A stretch of DNA of 64,000 nt from Apus apus. Taxonomy: Eukaryota > Chordata > Aves > Apodiformes > Apodidae. The translations under genes were made by a program, and so were the position numbers. Shown one piece after another: positions 1-12,519 of the stretch. Position 1 is the first letter of the stretch. Each line of letters opens with the position of its first letter. The DNA lies in the NCBI RefSeq assembly GCF_020740795.1, contig NC_067294.1, positions 18,357,001-18,421,000 of the forward strand, written 5' to 3'. The notes under the pieces were generated by a model that was not told the origin of the DNA, searched no databases, and worked only from the letters and a program-made list of their open reading frames with translations.

Positions 1-1194
1 TTGGACAACTCTGATCCCAGTCCACATGGATTTTGTTCTTTGAGAGAAGCACAGCAAATGCTGCAGCACAAGCACACTCCTGGTATCAATTGAGTGGGAG
101 AACCTGTACCACAGGAAACCAGATCTGGGCTGCTGGGAAGGATGTGACATGCACGTGAACATACTGATGCAGCATCTCTATCAAGGCCACTGTGCAAGTG
201 CACAAGTAGGGGAAAGCAAGAACATACAGAAACACCCACTTCCTCATCACAACTGCTGACAAATCCCACCTGAGGAGGAGCAAGGAAGCATCATGACAAC
301 ATCAACGGCTGTGGAAGCCACATCATAAGAGGCCAGCACGTGTCACACCATTTCTCTGGCCAGGAACTCAAGTCCACACATTTTATATGTAACCAATATA
401 AAAACCACTATTAAAAAAAACAACAAACAAAAAAAAACCTCAGATGGTGTCACACACACTGTGATCAGCAGACTCTCAGCAGTTCACCCTTCATGGTTTG
501 CCAAGCTTTAGCTCTCTCATGGAAATGTTACACTCCTGCCAGCTCAGTCACACCTAAAATATTACACAGTAGTATCTAGAGATGGCAAGAGAACAATTCT
601 TATGTCCAGTGACACAGATTTCTTCCTCTCAGAGAACAACCCTAACGCAGACAAGCACACCACCATACTGGATATACATGATAATCTGGGGTTTTTTAAA
701 ACAGAAGGTTTCCAGGGTGCCATAAGGCTACCAGTGCTGATGCAAATACCAAAAGAACATCACAACAGACCAGCATACATCACATCACTTCACTCCTCAA
801 GCCAAGAATGGATCTAGAGGGTGGGAAAAGAAACAGAAAATTCCCAATTCTGCCATCTGCCTTGGGTCACATTCCTCTCTCTGAGGAATGCTGCTCCTCA
901 TGCTGCTACCTACTGTAGAAACATACCTGGAAAAATAACATAGGAAAAGTCTGCGAAGCCTTTCGACCTTCACATTGACTCTAGTGGGAAAACAAAAAGG
1001 GAAAATACACCACGGGGAGAGAAAACTCTGAAGCCCCAGGTATCACTAGGCATTACTTACTTGTCAGAAGGCAAAGAGAAGAAAGAAGGGGAGACTTCAA
1101 TAAGAAACAGGCATGTTCAGCACTCAGCAAAGGTAAATAAAGCAGTAAATAGTGTCTGGGGAGCTGTCATCTCCACAGCCTGCCTGTCTTGAAC
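1..1194. other. Intergenic repeat modules, no gene seen
   Basis: No coding potential recognised. Bases 13-150 resemble 8460-8590 and 22595-22720 (GATCCCAGNCCACATGG start, GTGGGAGAA, GGGCTG). Bases 640-790 resemble 1880-2000, 10540-10640 and 11690-11790 (AAGGTTTCCAGGG, TGATGCAAATA, CATCACAACAG). These are old low-copy modules of the alpha-unit spacer, not a known transposon that I can name. Confidence 0.5.
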
Positions 1195-1310
1195 CCCTTC
1201 AGGAAACTCGGGTGGAAATGCTTCACACCCGTAGCAGGAGCATTTTATTTCCCAGAACAGCAAACCTCAGCTGAGAATATTAAGCCCCAACAGCCCCTGA
1301 CCTGGGGCCG
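1195..1310 (-). pseudogene. Orphan 3' flank of a lost alpha variable exon
   Basis: Carries CTTCAGGAAACTCGGGTGGAAATG, AGCAAACCTCAGCTG and CCCTGACCTGGGGCCGG, which in the same order mark the intron just downstream of the alpha donor (2400-2665 and 12190-12450). No exon follows on the right. It looks like the edge of a variable-exon unit whose exon was deleted. Confidence 0.45.
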
Positions 1311-2734
1311 GGAGAGAAGGGCAACAAAGACAAGAAGGAGCATCAGTGGGAGGGAGAGGGATCCTGACAGAGCAGCAATAGCTGCCAGGCCTCTTCCCAC
1401 GGTTTTCTACTGCCATCCTCTACCCCACACCATGGGAAACAAGATCTCCACACCTAAGCAGACATCACCCACTCCTTCCACAAAGACAGACCAGATTCTA
1501 CACAGCATCTCCATTTCCCTCAGGCAAGACTCTTCCCCCCTCTACATCACCCTTCCCATCACTCTGGCCCAGCCTCTAAAGACACAGAATTTGCTTGACC
1601 CTTCAAGATGGCCAGATCTAATCCTTAACCTGCATGTGATTCCAGCCTTTGCACATCCTCATCTTGCCTCACGATTGGCACACTCACCTTTCAGACATGC
1701 CACACTCCCCTCTGGCTTCACCAGTCTCAGCTGAAACCGTTACATGCCTGGGAGCAACACCACTTATGGAGGTGATGTCACGGCAGCTCTAAAGACAAGG
1801 GCATTGATTGCACAGTGTGAAAGAACAACCCAAACGTGGATCAACACACCAGTATCACTGATGGTATCTACTGCACAGGAAAATGTGGTGTTGGGTATGG
1901 GATGGGTTTTCTTTCAAAAGAGGATTTCCAGGGGGGTTGGAAAGGTGTGGCTGCTGATGCAAATATACAAGTCACATCACAACAGGCTGGTGTGTGGTGA
2001 CACCGCCTCCCTGGCCAAGAGCACAGGCCCACAGTCCCATTCAGATGGGCAGGAGAAGAAACACCCACCTTTGGTCAAAGTCCTCCGCTTGAACACTTTA
2101 TGTCACTCTGTAGAGTAACAACACACTTGGAAAAAGAACATGGAAAAAGTCCATATTGACTTCCCTACTTCATTAATAGCTCCAGTGAGAGAACCAAAAA
2201 GGAGAAAAGAATCCACAGTGAGAGAAAACCCTGAAGAGCCAAACCCAACCATGTATCACTCCTTTTCTAGGGAACAACCATAGAAGAGGACAACAGTTTT
2301 TAACAAGAAACTACCTCGGACACCACCAAGATCAGCACTCAGAAACAGGGAATAAAGCAGAAAATACTGCCGGGGGACTGTCACATCCACAGCCCCCGTG
2401 TTACATACACCTCTGGAAAACTCGGGAGGAAATGATACAAGTCAATAGGCAAGAGCTTTGATTTACATCTACAGCAGAACAACCTCAGACAGCAGCAAAC
2501 CTCAGCTGCAGCCGGTAACTGCTGCGCCCACCAAGGGAGGCAAGGACGCTAAAGCAGATGCAAAAGTCCCATTAACACCGGGAAGGACCCGCCAAGCACC
2601 CACCGCCCGTAGCACCCAAGGGAACACACCGGCCCCCAACAGCCCCAGACCTGGGGCCGGCTGACGAGGATGAGAAAGGCCAGAAAGAGGCGGGGGGGGG
2701 AAGGGGCGAGGGGCAGGACAGGGAGGCCACTGAC

Positions 2735-5224
2735 CGTGTCCAGCAGAGCGGGCGCCTCCGGCTGCGTCTCCTTCGCCGCGGGGCCGGGCGGCGGCGGCGG
2801 CGGGAAGTTGGGGCTGAAAACCATCAGGTCGCTCTTGCCCGCGCCCTCCGCCACGCACAGGCTCCGGCTCTGGCGCTGCGAGTACGACCAGCTCCCCACT
2901 TCGCTGGCGCACACCAGCGTCGCCGCACCGGGCCCCGACACCACGCCCGCCCGCGGCGCACACCGCGACGCCCCTGTACAGCACCACCGCCAGCACCAAC
3001 ACGCTCGACACCGCGCAGATGGCCACCACCAGCCACACGTTCGTCACCGACGACCACGACAAAGCCGCGCCGCCCTCCGCCACCGACAACGGACCCCGCC
3101 CCGACCCCAGCCCCGACGACAGCGAAGACCCCGCCGCCGCCGCCTCGGCGCCCTCCACCAGCGACACGCTCAGCGTGGCCGTGGCCGAGCGCGCCGGCTC
3201 CCCGTGGTCCCGCACCACGATCACCAGCCTCTGCCGCGGGCCGTCCGCCTCCTCCAGCGCCCGCGCCGTGCTCACCTCGCCGCTGTACAGCCCCACGCGG
3301 AACGGGCCCTTCCCCCGCGGCTCCCACAGCTCGTACCGCAGCCACGCGTTGTAGCCCGAGTCCGCGTCCACCGCGCGGATCTTCGCCACCACCTGCCCCG
3401 CCGGCGCCCCCCACGCCGCCCACGCCCACAACAACGCCCCCGCCACCGGCACCGGCCCCGACGCCGCCTCCCACGCCGCTTCCGACGCCGCCTCCGGCGC
3501 CGCCTCGCCCCACGCGCCGCCGCCCGCGGCCGGCAGCAGCGCCGGCGCGTTGTCGTTCTCGTCCACCACGAACAGCTGCACCGTCGCGTTGCCGCACAGC
3601 GGCGGCTCCCCCGCGTCCACCGCCCGCACCTCGAACTCCAGCACCTGCACCTCCTCGTAGTCCAGCGCCTGCAGCGCCCACAGGCGCCCGCTCTCCGCGT
3701 CCACCGACACGTAGCTCGACGCCGACCGCCACCCCCCGCCCGAGCCCTCCCACACCGAGTAGCTCACGCGCCCGTTGCCCGCCTCGTCCGGGTCCCGCGC
3801 CCACAGCCGCGCCAGCTCCGCGCCCGCCGCGTTGTTCTCCCGCGCCAGCACCGTGTACACCGCCTGCGCGAACGCCGGCGCGTTGTCGTTCACGTCCGAC
3901 ACCGGCACCCGCAGCCCCAGCCTGCCAACCAGCGCCGGCGCCCCGCCGTCCTCCGCACGCACCTCCACCTCGTACTCCGACACCCGCTCCCGGTCCAGCG
4001 CCTCCCGCAGCACCAGCGAGTACGACCCCGCGAACGTCGCCACCAGACCGAACGGCGACGCCGGCCACACCGCGCACGACACGAGCCCGTTCGCCCCCGA
4101 GTCCCGGTCCCACACGCTCAGCACGGCCACCACCGTCCCCACCGACGCGTCCTCGGACACCGGCACCGACAGCGACGTCACCCGCACCTCGGGCGCGTTG
4201 TCGTTCACGTCCAGCACCTCCAGCTCCACGCTGCAGTGACCCGACAGCGGAGGGGTGCCTTGGTCTCTAGCTTCGATTTGCAACTCGTGTAAACGAACGT
4301 CTTCAAAGTCCAGGGCGCCCGTCAGACGGATCTCGCCCGTCTTTGAATCAATGCTGAAAAGATCTCTGTTACCAACAGGAACCGAACTCATTATGCTGTA
4401 AGAAAACTCCTTATTGAGACCCTCATCCGGATCCGTGGCGTGCACCCGAACCACCAGTGTCCCCTCTGCAGCGCTCTCCGGCAGCTGCACTTTATACACC
4501 GACTGGTTGAACTGGGGCGCGTTGTCATTTGCATCCAGCACCGAGATCACCAGCTCCATCGTGCCCGACAGAGACGGCCGGCCCCCGTCACTCGCCGTCA
4601 CCACCACACGGTGCACGGGCAGCGTCTCGCGGTCCAGAGCTTTGGTCAGTACCAGAAACAAGGATTGCCTGTTATCCAGAGATGATTTAACATCAAGCGC
4701 GAAGTGCTCGCTGGGGCTGAGCGTGTAGGAGAGCTGCGCGTTAGAGCCGATATCCGCGTCCGACGCGCCCTCCAGCGGGAACCGAGACCCGGCAGGGGAG
4801 TTCTCTGGTATACTCAGGTTTTTTCGGGCGGCGGGGAAGAGCGGGGCGTTGTCGTTGATGTCGGTGACCTCCAGCTCCACGTGGAAGACGCGCAGCGGCC
4901 GCTCCACCAGCACCTCCAGCCGCAGGGCGCACGGCGCGCTCTTCCCGCACAGCTCCTCCCGGTCCAGCCGCGAGCTCACCACCAGCGCCCCGCTCGCCCC
5001 GCTCACCTCCACGCTCGCCCGCCGGCCCTGCACCCACAAGCCGCAGCCGCCGCGCCTCCGCCTCGCCCGCCTCCAGGCCCACGTCCTGCGCCAGCCGCCC
5101 CCACCACCGTCCCGGCCTTGGCTTCCTCCGGCACCGAGTACCGCACCTGCCCCACCACCACCGCCCACACCGCCTGCACCACCAGCACCCGCACCGCCGC
5201 CGACACCACACAACACACGCCCAT
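2735..5224 (-). CDS. PCDHA: Protocadherin alpha variable exon (leftmost), frame interrupted
   Basis: Large single exon encoding the whole extracellular part, membrane segment and variable tail of a clustered alpha protocadherin, a neuronal homophilic adhesion molecule. The start is the ATG at 5224 ([12 protein letters not shown]..., signal peptide), chosen by analogy with the intact copy at 14982. Six cadherin repeats follow, with linkers DINDNAP, DANDNAP, DVNDNAP (twice) and DENDNAP, a CGKSAPC (Cys-X5-Cys) loop in EC1, one membrane helix, and the alpha-type tail motifs SWSYSQ and [10 protein letters not shown]. The exon ends at a GTCAGT donor (2734-2733). Compared with the copy at 12520-14982 it has three single-base gains: in a C run near 5098-5102, near 5030-5036, and near 2975. 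They put the signal peptide, the body and the tail in three different frames. Either this is a recent pseudogene or the near-identical GC-rich copies were mis-polished. Without these bases it would encode about 829 residues. Its EC2/EC3 blocks are its own ([23 protein letters not shown]). Confidence 0.9.
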
Positions 5225-5930
5225 CGCCGCCGCCGCCCGCACCGGCCCCGCACGGCTCCCCGCCGCCGCCCGCACGCACGCACCGCCTCTCCTGCCCGGG
5301 GACCCCGCGCCGCCCCCCGCGCTCACAGCCGGGCTCTCCGCCGCACCGGGGCGGAGCCGCCTCGCCGCTCGCCGCCGTTTCTCAGCCTGCAGCGACACCG
5401 TGTGCTGCTCCGCCGCCTCACACGCTCCCCGCACCGACCGCGCTACCGCCTCCGTCATGCTCAGCTCCTCTCCCGTCTCTTCTCGCCGCTCGCCTCCGTG
5501 CTTTTCTTTATTTTTCTTCTTTCCTTCCCCTACTCCTCATTTCTTCTTCCTTTCTTCCTCGCTGTTTGCTTTCACTGATTTCTTTATTTCCTCTTCCGTA
5601 TTGTCTTCTTTTCTCTTCCTTATTTTTTAATTTCCTTTTCCTACTTTCTTTTCTTCTCTTACTGCTCGCTTCTCCTTCTCTTTCTTCTTTTCCTCCTCCT
5701 CCTCCTCTTCCTTCTCAGACTCGCCCGATCCTCTCCTCCTCTTCCTTCTCTCTCCCTCACTCCCACTGCCAGCTCTCCACTCGCCTCCAGCCCCCGGCGC
5801 AGACCATCAAAGCCGGACCCATCAGCGCTAATTACGACCTGGCAGCGCCGAAGCGCAGTAGTCTAACCACGCCGGAGGCTCTTAGGGACCAGCTCCGCTC
5901 AGCGTCTAGAGAGAGGTACGTTCCGTGCCT
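5225..5930 (-). promoter_or_regulatory. Upstream region of the leftmost alpha exon
   Basis: Nearly the same sequence as 14983-15690: GC-rich leader, pyrimidine tract 5495-5765, then the block with ATCAGCGCTAATTA at 5821-5834. The small differences are mainly in the lengths of pyrimidine runs. Confidence 0.5.
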
Positions 5931-5934
5931 GCGG

Positions 5935-6484
5935 GTCATCTCCTCTCTATTCTCTCCTTCTTCCTCTCTTCCTCATCCATAAATTCCTTCCTTGCTCTTT
6001 ATTTCCCTTCTCATGCTTACCCTTTCTTCTACTGCTTCTTCTTTTTTCTGTCTTTCCTTTCCATCACTCTTTCTTTCCTTCCCTTCCTGCTCTCACTCAA
6101 CTTTTCTCTTTATAGAAAATCAGCTGATATGTTGTCTCTTCCTTTTTTTTTCCTTTTTTTTTCGGTAACCAAAATGTTTACTACATGTCTACACCTCCCT
6201 CCCAATGAATCACCAACATGCTCTCAGGCAGGAGCTCTCACTCCTCTTCCTCACCACTTTTCATCCCATTTATCACAACGTCCCTGAATACCAAGGATGC
6301 TGAGGATGTATAAATAACGTTTGTGAATCCTGGTACTCTCCTTTATCGTTGCTTCCTTCTTTCCTGCATTACATTCATCCTCTCCATATAACACTGGTGA
6401 ACTCTGCTAACCTCCTCTATCATCTCTTCCTTCTTTCTCCTCTATCATCACAGAACACTCCACCACTCTCAAACACAAGCCCAA
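5935..6484. repeat. Pyrimidine-rich upstream repeat, copy A
   Basis: TTCC/TTCT-rich DNA followed by a conserved stretch (CTACATGTCTACACCTCCCTC, CAGGAGCTCTCACTCCTC) at about 6180-6250. Related copies of the conserved stretch occur at 15950, 16355, 18378 and 18766. No gene; open frames rich in Ser, Phe and Leu here are compositional. Confidence 0.55.
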
Positions 6485-9400
6485 GCCCAGATGCTTGGGT
6501 GTCTGATAAAAGAGAATCCACAGAGCCCAAGCAGCAGAGCAAGGCCATCCTATAGCCAAGCAGAGCTCTGCTACAGCAGAACAGAACCCACCACCCACAG
6601 AAACAGAAGCCCAACCCAGATACTGCAACATCTGTGCTAACAGGCTCCAAAGACTCCAAAAAACACACAGAGAGGGGAATCCCTTGGGGAACACAAACTC
6701 ATCACAGCCAAGCAAAAGAATCCTTCAGAAAGGCTGAAAAAGCACAGGGCACCCTCAGCTCCCAGGCACTCCTTCACAGACCTTGAGGAAGAGCCATCCT
6801 TCCTTCCTCATCTTCCACCTGCACAATGAATGGCAAGCTCTTCCCTTCCCTTTCAGACAGACATGAGCTGCCAGAACAACACACCAAAACACCTCCTCCC
6901 CAGACGCCTTTGTTCCCTTGGAATACAATGATCCACCCACCACACAGCCAAGGTAACACCACTGCATTTTCCCTGAGAACATCCCCTCGAGGCCCAACAC
7001 ATGCACTCCAAGGACAATGCATTGGGTTCTTCTTCACAATGTGCCTGGAAATACCAGGGAAGGACTCAGTGCTGCTCTGCTGCTCCAATCATGGAATCAT
7101 GGAATGAATGGAGGAGACTCGTAAGGATCATCGCATTCAACTCCTGGTCCAAGCAACATTTGATTGATCCAACATGAAGATACCACAACAACGCCAAGAC
7201 AAATGAACATCTCTCTTAGACTCATCTTCTTCTTATGTAGGAGAGACTTACCTGAAGCATCACTGGTTCCTTCTCCATAAAAGAAATATTTGCAGGGCAG
7301 GGAAATTGCTTCTAAGGGACCTTCTTCTTTAATGTTATCAGAGCAGGGTGGGGAAGATGGATTGGAAAAAGTGACCCACATTCTGCAAAAGCCTTGAAAT
7401 CACTGGACAGTGCACAGGGCTCCCTTATGCTTGTCTGGCACAGGGGAAGCACGAGGGACACCTGAAAGCTGAGGACATTGTCTCAACATCAACCTCAGCT
7501 CAGGAGACCGTAGAAGCCTTCCCACACACTGATGGCCAACTGCTCAGAACTCTGCACCCCACCAGCTGCCAAAACCCAACAGTTCATCTCAACACCCTCT
7601 GCAATGAGAGAGAAGAAAAAAGGGTGGAAGTTTCTGGTAAGAGAGGAGAAAAACAAGGGATCCACTGAAACATACACCTTCCCAATTTTTGATAATGGGA
7701 AAAACATCTTGCACTCTCTAGCAAGACAAAGAGCAGAGAGGCCACCAAGGAGAGGTTCAGAGAAGGCTGGCAGCATGATCCAAATTGGAAATTCCTTCCG
7801 TCTGACCAACAACAATTCCACATCCAAAACAAGTGGTTAAAGCCAAGCATGGTAGTTGTCTTCACAAGCACTAATAGCACAGACAAGAACAGACATGAGG
7901 ATATGCAGAACTTCTGGACATCCGGAGAGGACCCTGAGAGACCTGCACTGTGTGCTAGGCCTCTTCCCAAGGTCTTCTACTGGCACCCACTATCCCACAC
8001 CATGAGAAATGCCATCACCATGGCATCTCCACAGACAAGAAGACATTCTCCAGGCCTTCCCCAAGGTCTCAGACCATGTTCTACCCACCATTTCCATTTC
8101 CCTCAAGCCAGTCTCTTCCCTACTCAAAGTCACCCTCCCCATCACACAGGCTCAGGTTCTACTCAGCACATCTCACAGGATCACTGCCAAAATACTCAGC
8201 TTTGTTCAAACCCCAACAAGATGCCCAGCTCTGAGCCAGCTCTGCGTGTGATCCCGGCCTTTGCACATCCTCACCTTCCCTCAGGACTGGCACAGAGAAC
8301 ATACTGCAGCTGCAAAGACACACGGTGTCTGGGCAGGCTCTTCCCAGCTGCCCGAACATCACCATGAATGCTTGGGCCTTCTCAGCAATCCCAGATGGAA
8401 ATACACAGAGCTGCATGTCAGAGCTCTTATGGATTCTGTGATTAGAGCTGGGACACCTCTGATCCCAGTCCTCAGGGATTTTATGCTTCAACAGAACCAC
8501 AGCAAATGCTCAAGTGCCAGGATACACGCACCGATGACAAACTGGGTGGGAGAATGTGAACCACAGAAAACTGGAGCTGGGCTGCTCTGCAGGCTTTTGT
8601 GTGTGTGTCCCAGACACCAAACTTTGCCCTGACTGACAACAGGACACACCATCTCCAATTCATTTAAAGTTGCAAGTGTTCAAGGCGGGGAAGTCAAGAC
8701 CACAAAGATAACACCCACCTCTTCACGTGTCCTTAAAATCCTGCCTGAGGAGGAAAAAGGAACCATCATGGCAAGGTGCACAACGGTGGAACCCCATTCC
8801 CCATCAAAAAACAACAAAGTTGTCTATGGCAGATGTCTTCTCATCTGGCAAGAAGAGCATGGACAGCACCAACACATAAGGCTATGTAGAACTTCTGGAG
8901 CTCCTGAGAGGATCCCAGGCAAGCAACCAGCTGTGATGGGCCTCCTCCCAAGGTCTTCTACTGGAATCCTCTATCCCAAAACCTGGGAAATGACATCTCC
9001 AGCTCTTTACCAACGACACAGTCCATGTTGTACCCAGTATCTCCATTTCCTAAAGGAAGATTCTTCCCTGTTCAAAGTCACCCTCCCCATGACAAATGCC
9101 ACAGCCTCACTACTCTGTGCTCCTCACAGGATGGCTGCTGCAGCACCCAGACATTGCTCCACCACTACAGCATGAACCAGCAATGAAACCCACTCTGAGC
9201 ATGACCCTCAGCCTCACACGTCCTCACCTTCCCTCACAATTGGCACAGAGAACATATGGGGGGAATCAAATCCACACACTCTCTGGCAGACTCTTCCAGA
9301 CTCTTCTCACATGCCTGACTTTCACCAGGAATATTTTGTGACTTTTTGGCAATTTCAGACAGAAACACCAGAGCTGCACATTAAGAGTTTTTGGAGAGTC

Positions 9401-10929
9401 TGTCACTGCTGGATTGTGACAGCCTCCTGATCCCATGTCACACTTTTTTCCTCTCTGAGAGAAACCTCACCAGGTGCTGGGGCACAAGCCCACTCATGGG
9501 ATCCACCAGCATCTCTACTGAGGCCCTGTTAGTGCAAGTGCACAAGCAGGGGAAAGCAAGACACACAGATCACACCCACCCTTCCTCGTCACACCTGCCT
9601 TACAAGTCCCACCTGAGGAGGAGCAAGGAACTACCAGGGCAACACCCCCACAGCCATCGGGAACTGCTATGGATCCCTCACCCACTAACAAAGACAGCAG
9701 GGTCAGCACCACCCTCCCCCAACACCCTCCCAAAACAGGAACCAAGAAGCTCCATCAGGCAGTACCCAGCGAGTCTGCATCTCACCCCCCTCTTACCAAC
9801 ACGCTGCCTATGTCAGGCAGCAGCAGCACAAGGGACTGTCTCTGGTGGGAGACACTCATGACCCCAAAACACACTGCAGACATTTCAGTACCATGTCACT
9901 ATCTCAAGATCCAAAAGGCTCCAGACCCTCAGAGCCTGGAAAAGGATCTTGGGCAGGGAACACTCAGTGCTCATCCTGCCTTGTCCTTTCCTCCAGGCCT
10001 CCTCCATGCCACACCTCTGCAACAATTTGCTCTCAGACAACACAGATCATCTCCCATTCTGCCTCACGACCATGGCCCATGGTCTTCCCAAGGATTTCCG
10101 ACTTCAGAGACAAGTCTTCCCACGCTCCTGGTCACCCTTCACAGCAGGAACATGGCCAGGCCCTACCCAGTGAACTACCACAGTTCACCTCTGTGCCACT
10201 GTTGCATTTCCCATCTCAGGGCTCACCCCAGCTTTTGCAGACCCTTCTGCCAGTGAGAGCACCACAAAAAAACAGACAGAACGTATCAAGACCATGTCAG
10301 TTGTGTCTCTCTCTAAAGGTGCTGTTGGAACAGCTCTTAAAGGGCAATGGCACTGATTTCATGCTGTGGGGAGAACAACCCCAAACATTGACAAGCACCC
10401 CAATGTACACAGATGAAACCGACTACAGGAGGACTTGGGTTTGGGGATTGGTTATCAGGGGGTTTCTTTGTTTGGTAGGTTTGCTTGTTCTTTGCCTGAG
10501 TTACATTTTTCTTTGGTTGTGCTTCTTGGGGGGAATTCTGGTTGAACAGAAGGTTTCTAGGGCTTTCCTAAGGATGTGGCTACTGATGCCAATATTAAAA
10601 CAACATTGTAACAGGACAGCAAACATCACACCAACCCTCTCCTGGAAGGCAAAAACCACAACTGATCCCACACTTGGGAAAAGACTACAGGAAAAGTCTG
10701 CAATGCCTTCCCTGCCTTCATAATGGCTCTGGTGAGAGGATCACAAGGCAGAAAATACACCACGGGGAGAGAAAATCCAGCAGCCCCAGTTGTCTCCTTG
10801 CATCAGATCTTTTGCAAAGAAAAATCCAAGAGGGGTGGGAAGAGTTTTAAATGAGAAACCACGTCTGGTAGCAGCACACTCAGCAGACAGCAAAGGTAAA
10901 AAGCTAGAAAACCGTGCCTTGGAACACTG
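6485..10929. other. Spacer between alpha units, two tandem copies of an old module, no gene seen
   Basis: A module containing CTTCCCAAGGTCTTCTACTGG, then CACATCCTCACCTTCCCTCA, then GATCCCA...GGGCTG occurs at 7965-8590 and, more weakly, at 8935-9500. Other modules here (10128, CACAGCAGGAACATGGCCAGG; 10540, GAAGGTTTCTAGGG) recur at 20270, 23390, 640 and 1920. No open frame here has recognisable protein similarity. Confidence 0.5.
7085..7155 (-). repeat. CR1 3'-tail fragment
   Basis: AATCATGGAATCATGG followed by GGATCATCGCATTCAACTC is the reversed 3' end of a CR1 LINE. It lies at the same relative position as the fragment at 17235-17310, so it predates the duplication. Confidence 0.6.
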
Positions 10930-11240
10930 CCACCACCTCAGCCCAAGTGTCTTGCACCCCTTCAGCAAACTCGGGGGGAAATGTGACACCCCAGTATGGA
11001 AGAGCCTTGATTTCATCCCACAACTCACACCCATAATGTCAATCCCCAGCTGTCAACGGGAACTGCAAAGACCTTTATTTACTGTTCACCCCACAGCCGG
11101 GGGTCTCTAGCAAGGACACCAAGGCAGTTGCAAAGGTCCCATTTACACCATGAAAGGCCCACCAAGCACCCACCGCCCGTAGCACCCAGGTGACAGGACT
11201 GGATCCCAACAGCCCCTGACCTGGGGCCGGGAGAGAAGGG
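10930..11240 (-). pseudogene. Second orphan 3' flank of a lost alpha variable exon
   Basis: Similar over about 300 bases to 12150-12450, the sequence 3' of the middle alpha exon: CTCGGGGGGAAATG, GCAAAGGTCCCATTTAC, GCCCACCAAGCACCCACCGCCCG, CTGACCTGGGGCCGG. It then runs into GGGCAACATCCTACTGCC without any exon. It is better preserved than the remnant at 1195-1310. Confidence 0.5.
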
Positions 11241-12519
11241 CAACATCCTACTGCCATCCTCTACCCCACACCATGGGAAACAAGATCTCCACACCTAAGC
11301 AGACATCACCCACTCCTTCCACAAAGACAGATCAGATTCTAACCAGCATCTCCACTGACCTCAGGCAAGACTCTTCCCCACCCTACATCACCCTTCCCAT
11401 CACTCTGGCCCAGCCTCTAAAGACACAGAATTTACTTGACCCATCAAGATGGCCAGATCTAATCCCTGCCCTGCATGTGATCCCAGCCTTTACACATCCT
11501 CACCTTGCCTCACGATTGGCACACTCACCTTTCAGACATGCCACACTCCCCTCTGGCTTCACCAGTCTCAGGTGAAACCATTACCCACCTGGGAGCAACA
11601 CCACTTATGGAGGTGGTGTCACGGATCAACACACCAGTATCACTGATGGTATCTACTGCACAGGAAAATGTGGTGTTGGGTATGGGATGGGTTTTCTTTC
11701 AAAAGAGGATTTCCAGGGGTTTTGGAAAGGTGTGGCTGCTGATGCAAATATACAAGTCACATCACAACAGGCTGGTGTGTGGTGACACCGCCTCCCTGGC
11801 CAAGAGCACAGGCCCACAGTCCCATTCAGATGGGCAGGAGAAGAAACACCCACCTTTGGTCAAAGTCCTCTGCTTGAACACTTTATGTCACTCTGTAGAG
11901 TAACAACACACTTGGAAAAAGAACACAGAAAAAGTCCATATTGACTTCCCTACTTCATTAATAGCTCCAGTGAGAGAACCAAAAAGAAGAAAAGAATCCA
12001 CAGCGAGAGAAAACCCTGAAGAGCCAAACCCAACCATGTATCACTCCTTTTCTAAGGAACAATCATAGAAGAGGACAACAGTTTTTAACAAGAAACTACC
12101 TCGGACACCACCAAGATCAGCACTCAGAAACAGGGAATAAAGCAGAAAATACTGCCAGGGGGACTGTCACATCCACAGCCCCCGTGTTACATACACCTCT
12201 GGAATACTCGGGTGGAAATGATACAAGTCAATAGGCAAGAGCTTTGATTTAGATCTACAGCAGAACAACCTCAGACAGCAGCAAACCTCAGCTGCAGCCG
12301 GTAACTGCTGCGCCCACCAAGGGAGGCAAGGACGCTAAAGCAGATGCAAAGGTCCCATTAACGCCGGGAAGGACCCGCCAAGCACCCACCGCCCGCAGCA
12401 CCCAAGGGAACACACCGGCCCCCAACAGCCCCAGACCTGGGGCCGGCTGACGAGGATGAGAAAGGCCAGAAAGACGAGGGGGGGGAAGGGGCGAGGGGCG
12501 GGACAGGGAGGCCACTGAC

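Larger units (their letters stand above)
1390..7560. repeat. Tandem segmental duplication, copy A
   Basis: Matches 11240-17608 in the same orientation with an offset of about 9.8 kb. It covers the 3' flank, alpha exon, promoter and pyrimidine repeats of one variable-exon unit. Similarity is highest over 2450-6440, where only scattered differences are visible, and drops after about 6480. A segment of about 350 bases present in copy B (16215-16565) is missing between CTCTATCATCA and CAGAACACTCC near 6440. Confidence 0.8.

Noticed and set aside
2824-4113. Gly/Ala/Val/Arg-rich open frames on the minus strand overlapping the alpha exons in a second frame
   Set aside because: Shifted readings of the cadherin frame. 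The cadherin frame has domain structure and linkers; these have only composition.
2670-4292. Plus-strand open frames of 400-650 codons antisense to the alpha exons (also 12988-14217 and 24216-26162)
   Set aside because: They are Arg/Pro/His-rich mirror images of exons with almost only G or C at third positions, so stops are rare on the other strand. They show no protein family resemblance.
5495-6290. Ser/Phe/Leu-rich open frames in the pyrimidine tracts (also 15300-16560 and 17580-19000)
   Set aside because: Translation of TTC, TCT and CTT repeats; no conserved domain and no splice logic.
7849-8367. 172-codon frame with repeated 'PLPKVFYWHPL'-like segments also found near 1390 and 8935
   Set aside because: The similarity between copies is at DNA level with shifted frames and stops. 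It reflects duplicated spacer modules, not a gene family.
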